Shown piece after piece: positions 7,673 to 16,889 of a DNA stretch of 64,000 bases. Origin of the DNA: Sphingomonas sp. JC676 (GTDB taxonomy: Bacteria; Pseudomonadota; Alphaproteobacteria; Sphingomonadales; Sphingomonadaceae). How positions within the stretch are numbered: position 1 is the stretch's first letter; every line of letters begins with the position of its first letter. The position numbers were made by a program, and so were the translations under genes. The DNA lies in assembly GCF_014489075.1 (NCBI RefSeq), contig NZ_JACTGR010000004.1:310001-374000 (forward strand). The letters run 5' to 3'. The notes under the pieces were generated by a model that was not told where the DNA came from, did not search any database, and saw nothing but the letters and a program-made list of their open reading frames with translations.

Positions 7673-9112
7673 GTGAATAAGCGTAAAGCACAAAGAACGG
7701 TCTCGACCGGCATCGCCGGACTGGACCAAATTCTTCGTGGAGGCCTTCCGGCGTCCAATCTTTACATCATGCAGGGCGCGCCGGGCGCGGGCAAGACGAC
7801 CGCCGCGCTGCAATTCCTGCGCGCAGGCGTCGAGGCCGGCGAACGATGCCTCTATGTGAGCCTGTCCCAAACCGCGGCGGAACTGACGGCGATCGCCCAA
7901 TCGCACGGCTGGACGCTCGACGGCATCCGAATCGAAGAATTATCGGCGTCGGACGCAGTGAACGGCGCGGCCGACCAGACGATCTTCCAGACCGCCGAGT
8001 TGCGGCTCGACGAGACTCGCCAGGCAATCGAGCAGGCGATCGAGGAGCATAAGCCCCAACGGCTCGTCTATGATTCGCTGCTGGAGATCCGGCTGATCAC
8101 CGGCGACACGCCGCGCTTCCGTCGCGAGCTGCTCGGCTTCAAGGCCTTCCTCGCCCAACGCAACGTCGTCGCGCTGTTGCTCGATACCCAGACCAGCGAG
8201 ACGGCCACCGGCGGCGAAGAGGTCGAGGGCATCGCCCATGGCGTCATCCGCTTCGACAAGTCGCTTGAGGACTATGGTTCGGTGCGTCGGCGCATCGAGG
8301 TCAGCAAGATGCGCGGCGTGCCGATCGCCGACGGCTATCACGACATGGCGATCCGCGAGGGCGAAGGCGTGGTGGTGTTTCCGCGCATCGTTCCCGGCGA
8401 CGCGGTCGATGCGCGCAAGGCCCAGCTTATCAAGTCGGGCGTCGATACGCTCGACGACATGTTCGGCGGCGGACAGGAGTCGGGCACGACGACCCTGGTC
8501 ATCGGACAATCGGGGACTGGCAAGTCGACGATGGCCTCGCTCTATTCTACCGCCGCGCTCAAGCGCGGCGAGAATGTCGCGCTGTTCCTGTTCGAGGAGC
8601 GCCTCGAAACCTTCTTCAGGCGATCCGAAGGGCTCGGCATGGATTTGCGGCAGTTCCACGAGGACGGCCAGCTGATCATCCGCGATTTCAGTCCGAACGA
8701 GATTTCGCCGGGGGAATTCGCCCAGATCGTCCAATCGATCGTCACCGAGTTCAAGACGCGCGTCGTCGTCATCGACAGCTTCACGGGCTATCTCAACTCG
8801 CTCCCGCACCGCGACAAAGCGGTGCGCGACATCCAGTCGCTCCTGAAATACCTCGCCCGGTCGGGCGTACTGACGATGCTGATCGTTGCCCAGCATGGCC
8901 TGCTCGGTCAGAACGTCGGGATCGATGTCGATGTCAGCTTCCTTGGCGACACGGTGCTGCTGCTGCGCATCATGGAGGACGAGGGCCGCCTGCGCCGCAA
9001 CATCACCGTCGTCAAAAAGCGCCACGGTCCCCACGACCTCGATGTCCACGAGCTCTTCATCAAGAGTTCCGGCATCACGGTGGTGCCGTTCAATCCTCTG
9101 CCGACTGCATGA
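7673..9112 (+). CDS. KaiC-like tandem RecA ATPase
   Basis: I chose the GTG at 7673: AAGGAG lies 6 nt upstream, and the frame upstream is not conserved-looking. 479 aa with two KaiC/RecA domains. Domain 1 has Walker A GAPGAGKT at about residues 35-42; domain 2 has GQSGTGKS at about 279-286. Each ends in the KaiC-like strand pattern (KMRGVPIADG, KKRHGPHDLD). The domain-1 glutamate pair expected after Walker A is replaced (SLSQT), while domain 2 keeps it (FEERLE). In the stretch matching the KaiC phosphosites, Ser422 aligns with S431 and Phe423 with T432. No kaiA or kaiB neighbour is present. The stop overlaps the kinase start by 4 nt. Likely a signalling ATPase rather than a clock. Confidence 0.88.
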   Translation: MNKRKAQRTVSTGIAGLDQILRGGLPASNLYIMQGAPGAGKTTAALQFLRAGVEAGERCLYVSLSQTAAELTAIAQSHGWTLDGIRIEELSASDAVNGAADQTIFQTAELRLDETRQAIEQAIEEHKPQRLVYDSLLEIRLITGDTPRFRRELLGFKAFLAQRNVVALLLDTQTSETATGGEEVEGIAHGVIRFDKSLEDYGSVRRRIEVSKMRGVPIADGYHDMAIREGEGVVVFPRIVPGDAVDARKAQLIKSGVDTLDDMFGGGQESGTTTLVIGQSGTGKSTMASLYSTAALKRGENVALFLFEERLETFFRRSEGLGMDLRQFHEDGQLIIRDFSPNEISPGEFAQIVQSIVTEFKTRVVVIDSFTGYLNSLPHRDKAVRDIQSLLKYLARSGVLTMLIVAQHGLLGQNVGIDVDVSFLGDTVLLLRIMEDEGRLRRNITVVKKRHGPHDLDVHELFIKSSGITVVPFNPLPTA

Positions 9113-10182
9113 GCGTACCGCATGAGGACGAACCGGCTGCGCTCGACCAAGTCCTGATCCTCGCGCCCTATCGGAGAGACGCTGAGTATATGGGCCGGCT
9201 GCTCGCCGAGCACGACATCGCCGTCGTGCCTTGTACGGCGGGCGACCTAGCCACCCACCTCGCGACCGGCCCCGGGGTGCTCGTGACCACCCATGAAGCC
9301 TTGACCCCGGCGCTGATCGTCATGATCGCCGATTATCTGCGCATCCAGCCGCCCTGGTCCGAAATGCCCATCGTCGTGCTGCTCGACCGCGCGTCGCCAA
9401 ACGCCCGAATCCGGGCGACGCTCGAGACGGCTTGGCTAAGGTCGCGGCAGCTCTTCTATCAGCGGCCGCTCGCGCCCGTCGAATTGGTCAGTGGCGTCCA
9501 GTCGGCGCTGCTGGCCCGGTTACGCCAGCGCGACGTGCGCGACCATATCGATCGCGAGGTCGAACTTCGCCGCGAACTCAACCACCGGGTCAAGAACATC
9601 CTTGCCAGCGTGTCCTCGATCTTCGAGATGACGCGCCGCGGGGCCGACGACGTCGATGCGCTCGCCGAAGATTTCGGCGCGCGCCTGCATGCCCTCTCCC
9701 GGGTGCATTCGGCGGTCTTCCAGGCCGAAGGCGAAACGATCTCCATCGCAGAGATCGCCGCTCTGACATTCGACCCGTATCGCCAGATGGGGATCAGCCG
9801 GATCGAGGCGCACGGGCCGCCGGTCACGCTGCGCCGCGACGCCGGCACGACGCTGGCGCTGTGCCTGCACGAACTGACGACCAACGCCATCAAATATGGT
9901 GCCCTCTCTCGCCCGGAAGGGCGGGTCAGGTTCCGCTGGGAGATTCTCGCCGATCTTCGCCCGGATCTTTCAATGGAATGGGAGGAAAAAGGCGGTCCAG
10001 CGGTCGTCGCGCCGGCGCGCTCTGGCTACGGTACGCGATATCTGCGGGCGGCCCTGGCGGGTCTGCTCGGTGGTAAACCCGATATCGATTTCGCGGCCGA
10101 TGGCCTGCGATGCGCGGTCCAGGGTCCGCTTTCGCGCGTGGCCGGCAACCCGGAGGACGGGGGCGGCGTTTCCGGCGCATGA
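9109..10182 (+). CDS. HWE/HisKA_2-type sensor histidine kinase with degenerate receiver domain
   Basis: 357 aa, soluble. Residues ~12-135 have a receiver-like alternation of strands and helices, but the position after strand 3 reads VLVTTHE without the phosphoacceptor Asp. The kinase core follows: His159 in RELNHRVKN, the N-box HELTTNAIKYGAL typical of HWE kinases, and WEE as the family Trp-Glu element. No membrane segments, so it senses inside the cell, plausibly through the KaiC-like partner with which it overlaps by 4 nt. It overlaps the response regulator by 4 nt as well. Confidence 0.88.
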   Translation: MSVPHEDEPAALDQVLILAPYRRDAEYMGRLLAEHDIAVVPCTAGDLATHLATGPGVLVTTHEALTPALIVMIADYLRIQPPWSEMPIVVLLDRASPNARIRATLETAWLRSRQLFYQRPLAPVELVSGVQSALLARLRQRDVRDHIDREVELRRELNHRVKNILASVSSIFEMTRRGADDVDALAEDFGARLHALSRVHSAVFQAEGETISIAEIAALTFDPYRQMGISRIEAHGPPVTLRRDAGTTLALCLHELTTNAIKYGALSRPEGRVRFRWEILADLRPDLSMEWEEKGGPAVVAPARSGYGTRYLRAALAGLLGGKPDIDFAADGLRCAVQGPLSRVAGNPEDGGGVSGA

Positions 10183-10556
10183 CGAGCGCAAAGAGCCCAA
10201 CTGCACCGTCCCTTCGCCTCTATTGCGTCGAGGACAATCCGTTGATCGTCTTCCACCTCGAACAGCTGATCGAGGACGCCGGGCATATCTTCGTCGGCTC
10301 CGCAAACAGCTTTTCCCAGTTGAAGGCCGATCTTGAAATTACCGACATCAATGGCGCGCTCGTCGATATCGATCTGGCCGACGGCGCCACCGGACCCGAG
10401 GCCGCGGCCTGGCTGAAGGCGCGCGGCGTTCCGTCTCTCTTCGTAACCGGGCAGGAGGGCATCGCCGCGCGCTATCCCGACGTGACCCGGGGCATCATCG
10501 TCAAGCCGATCGTCACTACCGATTTCGCCGATAAGCTCATGCTTCTCGAGGACTGA
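10179..10556 (+). CDS. Single-domain response regulator
   Basis: 125 aa, start at ATG 10179 overlapping the kinase stop (ATGA). Acidic pair in CVEDNP, phosphoacceptor Asp63 in LVDIDLADG, Thr in FVTGQ and Lys-Pro in IVKPI form a complete receiver site. There is no output domain, so it probably works by protein contact or as a phosphate relay, as many HWE-kinase partners do. Last gene of the triplet. No DNA-binding partner is adjacent. Confidence 0.85.
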   Translation: MTSAKSPTAPSLRLYCVEDNPLIVFHLEQLIEDAGHIFVGSANSFSQLKADLEITDINGALVDIDLADGATGPEAAAWLKARGVPSLFVTGQEGIAARYPDVTRGIIVKPIVTTDFADKLMLLED

Positions 10557-10819
10557 TCACGCGAGGCCATTCGGGGCCCGCGCCTTGCGACCGGTTCATC
10601 GTCGATGGTCTCGCCGAAATGGCGGATCGTGCGGCTTTACCCACACCACCAGCCCAGACGCGACGCTTTCGCGAAGGTCAATGTCGCCGCGCCATGGTCT
10701 GTTACGTCCCGCAGTTGAGAACCTTCGGTCGGCGCAGCCGGGTTGTCGGGGAGCCAGCCATCGAAGCCGATCTGGTCGGCGCGCTGGCGCCCGTCAGTGC
10801 TGCCAGCGTGAGCTGCGGA

Positions 10820-11536
10820 TTAGAAGCCCAGCTGGACGAAGAATCGCGCCGTGCCGGTCGGACCGGCGCCTGCCACGCGTCGTAAATAGGCGATGCCGAT
10901 TTCCGCGTCGCCTTTCGCGCTGAGTCCGAGTTGGTAGGTGAGCGCGGGTCCGAGAAAGTGTTCACCTGCGGGAGCCAGGGCGGCGCGGCCACCCAACCGG
11001 ACGGTCTGCCCGGAGCCCTCTAGGCCGAGCCAAAGGCGGTCCGTCACCGCACGATCGAGCGCCCAACCATAGGCGATACTGGTAGCAGATGCTCCGTCAT
11101 CCCGCGCACTGCGCAAGATGAGGTCGGCTTGGCCCCACCAGGCGCGAGCGCGCTTTTCTACGATGAGCCGGGCTTCGGCGCCGGTGAGGAATGCATACCG
11201 GTCCAGACCGAACTGGATTTCGAGGCCGACGCCAACGGGGGCGTCCGGATCGCTGAACTTGTAAAGGGCGGTAGGCGCGATGCCCTCCATCATCAGTGAG
11301 CCGGCAGCCCAGCTGGATTCAAGCTCGGCGCCGAGTGCTAGGCGATCGGTGACGCCAGCCATCACCTGGAGCGAATGTTCCCGCTCGTCCCCGCCGCCCC
11401 CGAACAGGCCGAAATACTCAACCTGCCATTCGCCTTTCCCAGGTTCAAGCTGCTCCAGCTGTTCGGGACCTTGGGCCCAGGCCGGACTGGCCAGGCCGCT
11501 CAGGATAAAAACAGCCGCCAGCCACTTTTCCGTCAA
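10820..11536 (-). CDS. Outer-membrane beta-barrel-like protein coupled to GGDEF-EAL
   Basis: 238 aa with a clear signal peptide (WLAAVFILSGLASPAWAQ). The mature part is a run of alternating amphipathic strands rich in Gly and aromatic residues, ending FFVQLGF, the C-terminal aromatic typical of outer-membrane barrels. The start overlaps the stop of the upstream GGDEF-EAL gene by 4 nt, so the two are co-translated. No enzymatic motif. Might be a small porin or a surface structure controlled with the c-di-GMP enzyme; function not known. Confidence 0.7.
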   Translation of the reverse strand: MTEKWLAAVFILSGLASPAWAQGPEQLEQLEPGKGEWQVEYFGLFGGGGDEREHSLQVMAGVTDRLALGAELESSWAAGSLMMEGIAPTALYKFSDPDAPVGVGLEIQFGLDRYAFLTGAEARLIVEKRARAWWGQADLILRSARDDGASATSIAYGWALDRAVTDRLWLGLEGSGQTVRLGGRAALAPAGEHFLGPALTYQLGLSAKGDAEIGIAYLRRVAGAGPTGTARFFVQLGF

Positions 11537-13116
11537 CGCCTAGACCCCGACTTGATCGTGCGGATTGACTCCTCGGCGTTCTCGAACAGTGCGCGCGTCT
11601 CGTCAGCGGGGATCGGGCGGCCGAAAAGGAAGCCCTGGGCCTGCTCGCAGCCGAGCGCGCGGAGCGCCTCGGCGGAAGCCATGGTCTCAACCCCTTCCGC
11701 AGTCACGGGCATGCCGAGCGCCTTACCGAGGCCAGCGATCGCACTGACGATCTTGCGGCTTTCCGCGCTGTCCATCGACAGAACGAAGGAGCTGTCGATT
11801 TTCAGATGGTCGAAGTGGAGTTGGCGCAGGTGATTGAGGCTGGAATAGCCCTTCCCGAAATCGTCCAGCGCGATCCGGATTCCCGCATTCTGGAGCGAGG
11901 TGAACACCTCGGCGACGAGGTCGATGTCGTCGATGATCGCATTTTCGGTTACCTCGACGATCAGTCGGCTCGGCTGGAACCCGGTTTCGGCAAGGATCGC
12001 CAGAAGTCGCCCCGAGAGCCAAGGGTCCTTAAGCTGGAGCGGCGAGATGTTGATCGACAGCGTCGCATAAGGCGGCCAGGCGCGCGCGGCGATGCAGCCG
12101 CTGCGCAGGATGTCATAGGACAGCAGACCGATAAGGCCCAGATCTTCGGCTATCGGGATGAACAGGTCGGGCGCCAGCAGACCGCGCACCGGATGCTCCC
12201 AGCGCGCCAGTGCCTCGAATCCGGTGATCCTGTCGTCGGCGAGCGAGATCACCGGCTGATAGTGGGCGGTGATTTGGCCATTCTCGATCGCTGCGCGCAG
12301 CTCGGCTTCGAGACTGGCGCGCTCACGCAGGCGCACATCCATTTGCGCCTCGAAGAAGTGGTAGCGGCCCCGGCCGGCACGCTTCGCCTCGTACATGGCG
12401 ACATCGGCCGACCGCAGCAACTCGTCCGCCGTCGTCGAGTCGTGCGGGCACCTGGAGATCCCGACGGTCGCGCCGATCTCCAGCCGGGCGCCGCCAACAT
12501 AGATGGATTCGCTCAGGACACGGATTATCTGCCCGGCGGTCCGAGCCGGAATATCCGACCCCGCTTGGTAGCGAATGACGCACACGAATTCGTCGCCACC
12601 CAGTCGGGCGATCGTTGAGTCCGGCTCGCATATGCCTGAGAGGCGGCTGGCAACCTCGACCAGCACGGCGTCGCCGACATCGTGACCATGGACGTCGTTC
12701 ACGGGCTTGAACTGGTCGAGGTCGATCAGGAACACCGCACATTCGCTAGCGGAGTTGCGCACCTCATCGATGGCCGCACTAAGCGCGTCCTTGAGCATTC
12801 GGCGGTTGGGAAGGCCGGTCAGCGGGTCATGGCGGGCCAGGAGGTTGGCGTGCTCTTCTGCTTCCTCGCGCTTGACCATCTCACGGCTCAATTCCTGGGC
12901 TCGGCGAAAGGCGAGAACGAGTGCTGCAAAACCGCCGAAGAATGCCACCGCGAAAACTTCGTCGAGTTGCCAGGCTTCATGGCTAGCGACAAACACCTCG
13001 AACGCGTCAAATGCGTTTAGACGGACGAAGACCACGCCAAGTACCAAAGCCGCGACGAGGATCGTCAAACCTTCGGCGCGCTTGATCATCGAGCCTAGGC
13101 CGCTATGAGTGTCCAA
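11533..13116 (-). CDS. Membrane-anchored GGDEF-EAL bifunctional c-di-GMP enzyme
   Basis: 527 aa. Two N-terminal membrane helices (about residues 14-35 and 50-68) anchor it. The GGDEF domain has intact GGDEF and the metal-binding LIDLDQFK strand, but the inhibitory I-site is CEPD rather than RxxD. The EAL domain has EALARW, NISPLQL, the DDFG loop (ALDDFGKGYSSL), KIDSSFV, AEGVET and QGFLFG, so phosphodiesterase activity is expected. It can make or degrade c-di-GMP at the inner membrane. It leads a two-gene minus-strand operon and faces the cyclase at 13626 across a 509-base gap. Confidence 0.92.
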   Translation of the reverse strand: MDTHSGLGSMIKRAEGLTILVAALVLGVVFVRLNAFDAFEVFVASHEAWQLDEVFAVAFFGGFAALVLAFRRAQELSREMVKREEAEEHANLLARHDPLTGLPNRRMLKDALSAAIDEVRNSASECAVFLIDLDQFKPVNDVHGHDVGDAVLVEVASRLSGICEPDSTIARLGGDEFVCVIRYQAGSDIPARTAGQIIRVLSESIYVGGARLEIGATVGISRCPHDSTTADELLRSADVAMYEAKRAGRGRYHFFEAQMDVRLRERASLEAELRAAIENGQITAHYQPVISLADDRITGFEALARWEHPVRGLLAPDLFIPIAEDLGLIGLLSYDILRSGCIAARAWPPYATLSINISPLQLKDPWLSGRLLAILAETGFQPSRLIVEVTENAIIDDIDLVAEVFTSLQNAGIRIALDDFGKGYSSLNHLRQLHFDHLKIDSSFVLSMDSAESRKIVSAIAGLGKALGMPVTAEGVETMASAEALRALGCEQAQGFLFGRPIPADETRALFENAEESIRTIKSGSRR

Positions 13117-13625
13117 GTGCAGATTCCTCTCGCCACGGCCGTTTTCTCCCTTCGACCTAGAGAGTTAGGCGCAATCGCGCGTTAACGGGGACCTCCGGTT
13201 AAGCCCCATGGACGCAACCGAAAGGCTGCCGGACGAACCTCGGCGGACAGGCCGCCTGGGGCTCCGCCGGCGGGTTCTCGCAATCGGCCGCGCCACGCGT
13301 TGTCGGTGGCCAAGCCGATGATCGAACGCCGACAGGACAAGGACCGCAGAATTGATGTCCGGCCTCATTAGAGCGACTAGATGACGGCAGTGGCCGGAAA
13401 GCTCGCGCCGGGCACCGATCGAGCTATCAGCAGTACTCCCGCCGAGCTGACTGCCGATGCTGCGTAGGTCGGTTGCGCCGCTAGATGGGCGCAATGCTGA
13501 TTTATTGCCGTTGCCCCGAATCTAGGCCTTCTTAGGCCCGATGCGACAACCTCGGGCAACTCGCGCGGCAATTGCGGAGTGATAGGTCGATGCCGCGTTA
13601 ACCCCTGTCAGCGATAGCCTAGGTC
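13117..13625. promoter_or_regulatory. Divergent promoter region between two c-di-GMP genes
   Basis: A 509-base gap between the GGDEF-EAL gene (minus) and the GGDEF gene (plus). Open frames in it are low-quality. A 13-bp word TCGACCTAGAGAG at 13152-13164 recurs exactly at 15230-15242, before the PilZ gene. No -35/-10 pair picked. Confidence 0.4.
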
Positions 13626-14852
13626 ATGAGACGTTCCGACCAGCTTGTGCCGGTCCGCCGGCGACGGCCACCTTGGCTCTTTATCGCATCCGGACCGCTC
13701 CCGCTGCCGGTGCTGCGCGACTTCGTCGAAATGCTATTCAGCATGCGCTTGCCCGTCTTCGGATTGGGTTTGATCTTTGTCGGCGTGGCATCCCTTGCAG
13801 CGCGCGAGCTCGATGACTCCTTACTGGCCGCCCTCGCCGGGCTGGGCGGTTTCGTAACGCTTGCGCGCCTGTTCGTTCTCGAACTCTATCGACGCGCACG
13901 ACCGGTGCTCGGTGTCACTGCTCTCGCACGATGGGAACAACGGTACGCCGCCGGAAACTACGCCTTCGCGCTGTTGCTCGGCGTCCTCAACGCGCGCGTG
14001 CTTACCTACCACTATCCATTGCTGCACCTGATCACAGTAAGCCTGGTGTTCAGTTTCGGGGCGGGCATCGTATCGCGAATTTCGGTTCGGCCGCGCATCT
14101 GCGTCGCCAGCCTCTTGCTGGCAACGGTACCGACGATCGCCGCGCTCGGCTGGCACGCCGGTGCCGCGCACGAGACCGTGCTCCACGGCGAGCTCTTCGC
14201 GATCGAGGCGATTCTTGTCTTGATGATCACTAGCCTCAGCTTGCAGACCGTCGCGCATCTCTACAGCTCGTCTGTCGAGCATCATACCGCGCGGCATGAC
14301 ATGGCGCAGCTCGCCAAGCACGACCCTCTGACCGGGCTCGCCAACCGATTGCTCTTGCGCGAGCGCCTCCAGGCAAGCCGAGCCGCACGCGGGAAGGACA
14401 GGCTTGCCGTACACTTCATCGACCTCGACGGGTTCAAGGCGATCAACGACAATCAGGGCCACCCCGCCGGAGACGCCGTGCTCGTCGAGGTGGCGCGCCG
14501 GCTCGCATCGATGCTGCGCGCCGAAGACACCGTGGCCCGGCTGGGCGGCGATGAGTTCGTCGTCATCCAGGGCAGTATTGACCATGCCGACCAGGCCGAA
14601 ATGCTGGCGCGCCGCATTATCCGAAATCTCAGCGTGCCCTATTCGATTGACGGAAAGACGCTGGGACTGTCCGCCAGCATCGGCATCGCACTGAGCCCAG
14701 ACGCCGGCGACGACCTGGAGCGCCTGCTCGGCTGCGCGGATGCTGCGCTTTATCGCGCAAAGGCTGCGGGCAAGGGCCGGGCAGCGTTCTGCACTGAGGA
14801 AGATTCGGCCCAGGCGGAGTTGCATCCCCCCGGAGCCGTTATGCGCGCCTGA
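13626..14852 (+). CDS. Membrane GGDEF diguanylate cyclase
   Basis: 408 aa. Roughly six hydrophobic segments occupy residues ~30-220 (MASE-like integral sensor, exact family not assigned), followed by a short linker and a GGDEF domain starting KHDPLTGLANR. GGDEF is intact and RAED five residues ahead of it is a good RxxD I-site, so product-inhibited cyclase activity is expected. No EAL. The start follows a poor ribosome binding site. With the GGDEF-EAL enzyme and the PilZ protein downstream it makes a local c-di-GMP group. Confidence 0.9.
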   Translation: MRRSDQLVPVRRRRPPWLFIASGPLPLPVLRDFVEMLFSMRLPVFGLGLIFVGVASLAARELDDSLLAALAGLGGFVTLARLFVLELYRRARPVLGVTALARWEQRYAAGNYAFALLLGVLNARVLTYHYPLLHLITVSLVFSFGAGIVSRISVRPRICVASLLLATVPTIAALGWHAGAAHETVLHGELFAIEAILVLMITSLSLQTVAHLYSSSVEHHTARHDMAQLAKHDPLTGLANRLLLRERLQASRAARGKDRLAVHFIDLDGFKAINDNQGHPAGDAVLVEVARRLASMLRAEDTVARLGGDEFVVIQGSIDHADQAEMLARRIIRNLSVPYSIDGKTLGLSASIGIALSPDAGDDLERLLGCADAALYRAKAAGKGRAAFCTEEDSAQAELHPPGAVMRA

Positions 14853-15289
14853 TCGACCCCCGCTTCAAACGTCCTCCCCCGACGAGGCTTCGTAAGGGCG
14901 CAGAGCCTTGGGGCGGCCATCATCTTGCGATCCACCTGCGCGGCACCACGTAACTTCCGAGGTTAGTTAGGGGCAACGCCGCCTCGCCTCTCGGCCACGA
15001 AAAGACCGCGGCCGCGCGGACGCTAAGTCGGTTCAACCATTTGTTTTGTGTGAGGCCGTTCTGGGCAGTTGCAGCGGGCGTGAAATGAATCGAACGACGA
15101 GGGCAGGGCGAATATTGTTTGTTGCACAATTCCTTGAGGCGGCCCAGCGCCATTGGCGCCATGTCGATCACGGCCACCGCGCACATGTCTCCGCGCACGC
15201 CAAGGTCGCCGATAACATTAGGGCGCCGCTCGACCTAGAGAGGTAATCGTGAAGCTGAATGGTCGGCACGATTGTTTTTGGAGGACCCT
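14853..15289 (+). other. Intergenic region before PilZ gene
   Basis: About 437 bases without a supported gene. It carries the second copy of the 13-bp word TCGACCTAGAGAG (15230-15242) and the PilZ ribosome binding site GGAGG at 15280-15284. Confidence 0.45.
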
Positions 15290-15706
15290 GTGTCTGGAAC
15301 CGATAAGCCAGAAGGTGCTGGCCCGCGGGAGGAACGATCGAACGTCTTGCTCGGGGCCCAGATCGCGGGCTTCGGCGGCGGCAGTCCGACGCACCATCGT
15401 ATACGGAATCTCTCCACCGGTGGCGCGCGCGTCGATCGTGCCGGCTCGCTCCAGGTTGGAGCTACGGTCCTCGTATCGGTAGGGGGCCTACAGGAGGTCG
15501 GCGCAACCGTCGTCTGGGTGAAAAATGACGTCGCTGGCCTACGTTTCGTGGAGACGATCGACCCAGATGCCGCACGTTCAAATACGTTTTTGTCGCTTCG
15601 CAGCCAGCGGAGTGACAAGCCTAGCAACGCCGAAAGACATACGCCGGTCGCTGATCCGATGCGTGCGGGATGGGTTGCCGACTTAAATAACCCCTATCGC
15701 AAGTAA
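15290..15706 (+). CDS. PilZ-domain c-di-GMP receptor-like protein
   Basis: The start is taken as GTG 15290, five bases after GGAGG; TTG 15272 upstream has no site. 138 aa. The core HHRIRNLSTGGARVD matches the PilZ NxSxxG element, followed by the V-G-A-T-V beta strands and a VVWVKNDVAGLRF barrel ending. The Arg-rich element before it is weaker (HHRIR), so c-di-GMP binding is probable but not certain. The tail of ~45 residues is polar and likely disordered. It fits as an effector for the two cyclases next to it. Confidence 0.75.
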   Translation: MSGTDKPEGAGPREERSNVLLGAQIAGFGGGSPTHHRIRNLSTGGARVDRAGSLQVGATVLVSVGGLQEVGATVVWVKNDVAGLRFVETIDPDAARSNTFLSLRSQRSDKPSNAERHTPVADPMRAGWVADLNNPYRK

Positions 15707-16277
15707 TTGCCCTCATTAGGTAGCCTCTCAAAGCATCAGTCACGGACTGTGCCCAGGTTCGATCGGCTGCATGCCAGATGCCGAGTTAGGCTGGACCGGA
15801 CCCGGCACTGAAACCGATTTGATGGTCAATAAGTTCGCTCTGACCCGACATTTGAGCGGGCCGCCTGCTAAGTTTGCGGCGCCCTAAACAGGTGCGACCG
15901 TAAACAAATATTAGCCTCATTCTATTTGGACCCAGCTGCCTCGCGAGATTTCAGCCGCCTGTGGAGCTTGAGGCAGGATCACCTGGATATCCCGGGTCGA
16001 ACGCGCGGCATATGCGCGCGTCGCCGCGGCGCAAACTGTTTCTGTCGGCCAGCATGCGAGCGGGCGGCGACCGGGTCCGTGTGCATCTGTATCGATCTGT
16101 CGTGCACTGCCGCGACCATCGCGATCCGGCAATGCGGCCTTGCTGCTTGCCGCCGGCCGTACCGGGCACCAGCTAATCGGCCAACTGGCGTCTGACCTGA
16201 ATTTTGGGTGGATCGCTGCGCAGCGAAAGGCTAGGGGCCCGCGAAATTGCCTCCAATCACGCGACCAGACGGACCTA
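15707..16277 (+). other. Intergenic region, no gene supported
   Basis: About 570 bases. Several short frames on both strands overlap one another and are Arg/Cys-rich. A frame open from 16140 joins the thioesterase gene, but its first 46 codons do not look conserved. No RNA gene or terminator recognised. Confidence 0.45.
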
Positions 16278-16679
16278 ATGGCTTCTGACCCCTACCATTT
16301 CCCGCTCGAAGTAGAGAAATCCGATATTGATTTCATGGGTCACGTCAATAACGCGACCTACTTGAAGTGGGTTCAGGCGGCCGTGGTCGATCACTGGCGC
16401 CACCTCGCGCCGCCCGAAGCGATCGACGCCTATGTCTGGGTGGCCGTGAAGCACGAAATTACCTATCGCAAGCCTGCATTTTTGGACGATCCACTCGTCG
16501 CAATCGTCCAGCTGGAGCAGGTGCGTCGCGAAAGCGCCTTTTACGAGACGGCGATCACGCGGGGAGACGAGCTTCTCGCCGAGGCCAGGTCGCGCTGGTG
16601 CTGCCTGGACGCTGAAAGCCTGCGCCCCGTCCGTCTGCCCGAGCATGTCATCGACAAGTTCATCAGCCAAGGCGGCTAG
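16278..16679 (+). CDS. Acyl-CoA thioesterase, 4HBT/YbgC-like hotdog fold
   Basis: 133 aa from ATG 16278. The signature DFMGHVNNATYLKWVQ is the 4-hydroxybenzoyl-CoA-thioesterase-type active-site helix (Asp, His-Val-Asn-Asn, Tyr). The later strands HEITYRKPAFLDD and ESAFYETAI fit the hotdog sheet. It hydrolyses an acyl-CoA in the cytoplasm; the acyl group is not predictable. It stands alone with no operon partner. An upstream in-frame start at 16140 would add 46 atypical residues. Confidence 0.82.
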   Translation: MASDPYHFPLEVEKSDIDFMGHVNNATYLKWVQAAVVDHWRHLAPPEAIDAYVWVAVKHEITYRKPAFLDDPLVAIVQLEQVRRESAFYETAITRGDELLAEARSRWCCLDAESLRPVRLPEHVIDKFISQGG

Positions 16680-16889
16680 GTCGGGTCGCTGCCTCGTCGA
16701 CGATCATCCCGCGCGCCGTCTCTTGCGAAACGATGATAGATTGGCGCGGGGACACCCCTCCGGCGCTGGCCGCGACAGACGGGACTGGAGCCGGCCACTA
16801 TGCACCTCAAGGCGATGCCTGGTGGGGACCGCCGATGCAGGCTGCGAGGCGACGCCGACGTTACAGCCGCCGGACGCCCGCGCCTCAGG

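Noticed and set aside
7673..9112. Circadian oscillator KaiC
   Set aside because: No kaiA or kaiB, the domain-1 glutamate pair is missing and one phosphosite is Phe; a signalling ATPase is more likely.
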